Shown here in pieces: positions 60,171 to 64,000 of a DNA stretch of 64,000 nt. Under the pieces are notes generated by a model. That model was given only the letters and a program-made list of their open reading frames with translations. It was not told the origin of the DNA and ran no database searches. This DNA is from Rhynchosporium graminicola (Eukaryota > Ascomycota > Leotiomycetes > Helotiales > Ploettnerulaceae): positions 431,001 to 495,000 of the forward strand of contig FJUW01000032.1 of NCBI GenBank assembly GCA_900074885.1, read 5' to 3'. The translations under genes and the position numbers were made by a program. Each line of letters opens with the position of its first letter. The first letter of the stretch is position 1.

Positions 60171-60608
60171 GAAGAGTTAATTAAGTCGATTAATATATAA
60201 GATTACAGTAGACTACTATAGTAGTTAGCAACGATACCTACTATAGGAGCCGTATCATAATCTAAGGAGAGTAAACTTACAAGTTAAAATAGTTATCGTA
60301 ATTAAAAAGGAAAAGCTCTAATATTAATAAACCCTTTCCTTTATATACCTTACGCTCTACTTAAACTCGATTCCTACTATAAATAGATAAAGTAAATACT
60401 ACTTACCGCCCGATTTAGAAGCTACGACTAATATAGTACTATTATAGCGACGTAACTAGTCAGAACCTAATAAAGAATTTACTACTACTAAAGAGCGGCT
60501 AGCGCTTATTACGCGAATATCGACGAAAATAGTTATAATAAAGACTAATTCTAGTATAAACTATAACCTTCTGAGCTTAGGGTTAAGCTCTTCTTAGGGG
60601 GGGGGTAA

Positions 60609-60876
60609 TATAACGATAGCTTACCTGAATATTATATAAGAAGAAGGATAGATAATAGGGCCTAAGTTCATAAGTATCCCGGCAGAACTAGTATCTGACT
60701 CGGTATAATATCGGACTAGTACTAGTATATATATATAAGGTGCCTTATACTCCATCTCTTTTCTTCTTCCTTCCTTATCTTTTTATTTCCTTCGTAGTAG
60801 ACTATATAAGATCGCTCTTAGCCTTCTTACTCGTTTATTCTTGCTTATATACCGCCTTAAGTCTTATGTCGTTACA
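60609..60876 (+). repeat. 3' LTR of the plus-strand Gypsy element
   Basis: 268 bp from TATAACGATAGC to GTCGTTACA, next to a polypurine tract on its left and the CCCTG duplication on its right. Confidence 0.85.
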
Positions 60877-63800
60877 CCCTGTATTAATAGTAACTATGAG
60901 TAACTTATAGAAAGACCGCGCTTACTAGCTATAAGAGGCAGAAAGGAAGCTTGCAGAGAAGAGATAATTAAATGCTGACCTATCTATAGAATTATGCTAG
61001 TTATAGGACGAGTTCCTAGAACTACGCTAGTTGATTGCTTAGCGCTCTACTAAGTTTATATCGTTTGATAACGTTTAATCGCGTATAATACCGCTACTAT
61101 TAATTAAAGAAGATAATGCTATTCTTATACTTGATAATCGTCGTTGAGAATAATCTACTGGAGGAATATCGTTAATATTATATGCTACGCGTATAGAGAA
61201 GATACTAAACTTTCTAAATAAGCTCTCTAATAGAATCGATTACTCTCTAAAACTCTAGGAAGTGTAGATATATAACGCTCTCTAGCGCTACTCTAGCTAC
61301 TTTATCGATGAAGACTATCGTAAAGATTAGTTACTTAACTAAATAGAAGGAATAGCTAGAACTTACCTAGAATACTTGTTCTTAGAACTAGAATATAACG
61401 AAGAAGGTAATATAATCGATTTACTTAATATAATTACTTAACTCGTCTCCTTCTTATCTAATCTATATGACTAACAAACTGTAAGAGCTAGCTACTCCGC
61501 GCTAAAGATAGATTATAAGTAGACCTTCTGGACGTTCTATTACGAGTTTCGTACGCTAGCTCGTAAAGCTAAAGTAAATAATTAATCGACTCTGAAAATG
61601 GACTTATAGGAGAAGCTATCTGTATAGCTACGGAAATAGCTCTTCTAATAGTACTAAACGTTAAGGATACTAGAAGAATACGTTAAAGCTATATAAGCTG
61701 AAGACTAAGGTTAATTTATTGAAAAGACTTATTATTTCGAGTCTTCGGCTAATGCTAGCGCGACTCGGGAACGCCTTATAAATACCTCCTTTTAGCGCTA
61801 TAGTACTAACTCCTCTTCTTATCCGCAAATTAGTCTTCTTACGCCCGAGAACACTAGTGCGACTAGTAAATAAGTATTATACTCTGTATGAAACGATATG
61901 CCTCGCGTATAATCGCCGGCGAATACTCCTTGTCACTTTACGCTTACCTTATACTTACGCTTATTATTAGCTTAACCTAATACTCTGTATTGAATTAACG
62001 TAATTAATACTAATAATAATGTTAATAGCGAGCCAGAAGATAATAATAACGAAGAAATATATGATAACGCCTAAGAGTATATTAAACCGCTAGCAAAAGA
62101 CTACGCTTAGGGAAAGACTCCTTCCTAGGTAGTATACGAGATATGCGATATCTTGACCTTATGAAGCTTCTTAGTAGTTAATTGTTTACTACACGTGCTA
62201 CTCTTACTAAGAATAGACTCTCGTATAAGCTACCCGCACTTCTCGATTCTGGAGCTAATAGATATTATTTTATTAATTATTCTTTTCTTAAATCCCTTTC
62301 TTTCTTCTTAAAACCTTTAATTTACCCTCTACTAAACGTAATTCCTATTAAAGGCTTTAATAGCGTTAATAGTAGTACTATTAGTTACTATATAATACTT
62401 AATTTGATAGTAGATCGTCGCGTTCAGGTATTTACCCCCTTTCTTATTACTACTCTCGGAAACTATAGTATTATACTCGGAAGGACCTAGCTTTCAGAAT
62501 ATTAAGTACTCTTAGATACCTCTAAATAATAGATCATTTAGCTACTATATACTCCTCTTAGTAACGTTTATAGCTCTCCGATCGAGATCAAGGACTTACG
62601 TAAATACTATACTTACTAGCGCTACTAACACGACGCTGACGAACGAAACGAACGCCTTAATCAGTTCTGGGAAGCGTACAAGGAATAGCGAAGCGTAGNT
62701 AGTAACGTTTATAGCTCTCCGATCGAGATCAAGGACTTACGTAAATACTATACTTACTAGCGCTACTAACACGACGCTGACGAACGAAACGAACGCCTTA
62801 ATCAGTTCTGGGAAGCGTACAAGGAATAGCGAAGCGTAGCTAACTCTCTTATTAATATTCGAGCTATTATTAACTCTATCTCTATTATTAAATGAATATT
62901 ACTAGCTCAGAAGCGAAATTCTAGGGAGACTTATAGCTATAAAAATATCTAAAACTCTCCCCTAGAGAGTATTCTAAAGGTAACTAACACTCTATTACTA
63001 CTACAGATTAGTTAGAACAATTTCTCCGGCGTTTATACTACTTATTATAGATACGATAAGCCTAAGTGTTTATTATCTAAAGAACGAGAATAGAGTAGTA
63101 AAGAGAGGTCTTTATACTCTAGAGAGATTACTGATATATAGCTGAAGTGCGTACGATTTAGTGATATTATCGCCTATATCCCGCGTGAATCTCTACTTTA
63201 ACCCTAATTAGAAGTCTCTATATTAAAGACCTACGTATAAGATTACGCTTATGTAATTTATACTATAGACTAATAGTTACTCGAAATATTGTCTCGCGAC
63301 TTAATAGAAGCTACTTAAAGTATAAAAATAGCTATTACGATATTTCGGAAGCGATAAAGATTACCTCGTGTGCTTAGACCTCTTCTAGAGCCTCTTGCGC
63401 TAGAGATTTACACGATTAGCGGCCTATCTTTCTATCTCTTATATAAACGCTAGAAGTTTTCTAATAATAAGATCTTCTCTACTACTTTTCACGAGATAAA
63501 TAAGCTTCTTAATAACCGAATCGCAGTTTAGTAATATAATACTACTAATATATCTTTAACTATTAACCTTACGGAACGTCGTAAAACCGCCTAGTAATTT
63601 ACTATTAGCTTAAGCGAATTAGATTCAGAACTATAGATCTCTTACGAGTATAGCTAGTAAGTATACGTCTTTTCTAAGGAAGCTAGCGATATTCTCCCTC
63701 CTTATTACTTATACGATTACCGAATTAAGCTTAAGGAAGGGGCCGAGAAGAACCTTAAATATTCCCTCTTATATAAGATATCAGCTGAAGAACTTGAAGT

Positions 63801-64000
63801 CGTTAAGGTATATATTACTAATAACTTAGCTAAAGGTTTCATCGAACATTCTTAAGAACTATAAACTAAACTTATTCTTTTAATTAAGAAAGCTAATAGA
63901 AGTCTAAGATTCTATATAAACTTTCGCGAACTTAATAACCTCACGAGGAAGGATTAATATCTACTGCTATTAATTAATAAAACGCTAGCTAGAATCTCTA
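60877..64000 (+). mobile_element. Host Gypsy element, right piece, running off the window
   Basis: The gag frame continues from 51132 (coiled-coil EAERKLAEK, then a zinc-knuckle-less decayed part). A fairly intact stretch at 62182-62490 encodes a retroviral-type aspartic protease: KLPALLDSGANRYYFIN with the DSGA motif, followed by TTLGNYSIILGRT. Reverse transcriptase begins near 63780 (VYITNNLAKGFIEHS, then ILLIKKANRSLRFYINFRELN) and is cut by the window end. Stops at Trp positions indicate RIP. A single N at 62699 with a 140-bp repeated flank marks another unmerged overlap. Confidence 0.75.
62559..62839. other. 140-bp exact repeat around a single N (assembly artefact)
   Basis: Sequence 62559-62698 recurs at 62700-62839 with an N at 62699 between the copies, the same pattern as at 54709. 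Confidence 0.85.

Larger units (their letters stand above)
51133..60876 (+). mobile_element. Complete Ty3/Gypsy LTR retrotransposon inserted in another Gypsy element
   Basis: Two LTRs of 268 bp (51133-51400 and 60609-60876), flanked by the duplication CCCTG (51128-51132 and 60877-60881). The plus strand shows a protease motif LIDTGANSYLFI (about 53273-53310), reverse transcriptase with GFIES...SPFILL, KANRGLCFYINYYKLN, FTKLDI and YLDNILIYSE (about 54240-54650), RNase H, and integrase to about 59140. A polypurine tract (AGGGGGGGGGG) precedes the 3' LTR. Stops at Trp codons are frequent, so it is inactive. The protease/RT part appears twice because of an assembly artefact at 54709. The true length is therefore probably about 7.8 kb. 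Confidence 0.85.

Noticed and set aside
1..64000. CRISPR arrays, bacterial operons or riboswitches
   Set aside because: None found; gene structures with introns show that this is eukaryotic DNA.

Overview
The window looks like filamentous ascomycete nuclear DNA, most likely a Leotiomycete-type fungus; the class is an inference and was not tested. The genes carry short GT-AG introns of about 45-200 nt with CTAAC/CTGAC-like branch sites. They include fungal families (GUP1, the Zps1/Pra1 family, MBOAT wax-synthase-like). The right-hand 25 kb shows the mutation pattern of repeat-induced point mutation (RIP): CpA/TpG converted to TpA, and TAG where conserved Trp codons should be.

Layout. (1) 1-36 kb is ordinary gene space. 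In order it holds an MBOAT acyltransferase (-), the actin-related protein Arp4 (+), a D-serine dehydratase (-), TAF1 of TFIID (+), a ZIP zinc transporter (-), a Zps1/Pra1/Aspf2-type secreted zinc-binding protein (+), a glutathione S-transferase (-), GUP1 (+), a C2H2 zinc-finger protein with a possibly broken C-terminus (-), a hypothetical protein with a mitochondrial-type N-terminus (-), an M3 metallopeptidase close to saccharolysin/thimet oligopeptidase (-), a tRNA-like locus, a decayed gene, and a multi-span membrane protein (-). I rebuilt exons by hand from splice sites and frame continuity; exon coordinates are in each entry. (2) 36-38.8 kb is a gene-poor transition with a HARBI1-type nuclease fragment. 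(3) 38.8-64 kb is an AT-rich, RIP-damaged nest of transposons with no host gene that I can support: a hAT element split by a complete Ty3/Gypsy element (TSD ACTTC), a second minus-strand Gypsy element, inverted solo-type LTRs around an assembly gap, and a plus-strand Gypsy element (TSD CCCTG) inserted in the gag gene of another Gypsy element that runs off the window end.

How the genes relate. The most coherent functional unit is 13.4-17.3 kb: a ZIP transporter and a secreted zinc-binding protein, divergently transcribed from a shared ~1 kb region with repeated TCAAGGT motifs. This matches the known zincophore/transporter arrangement (PRA1-ZRT1 in Candida albicans, aspf2-zrfC in Aspergillus fumigatus). 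The transporter's extracellular N-terminus consists of four Cys/His cassettes, each split by a phase-2 intron at the same site. The remaining genes are housekeeping or unrelated.

The assembly needs care. Single N characters at 54709 and 62699 are followed by exact repeats of the preceding sequence (1965 and 140 bp), so they look like unmerged contig overlaps rather than biology.
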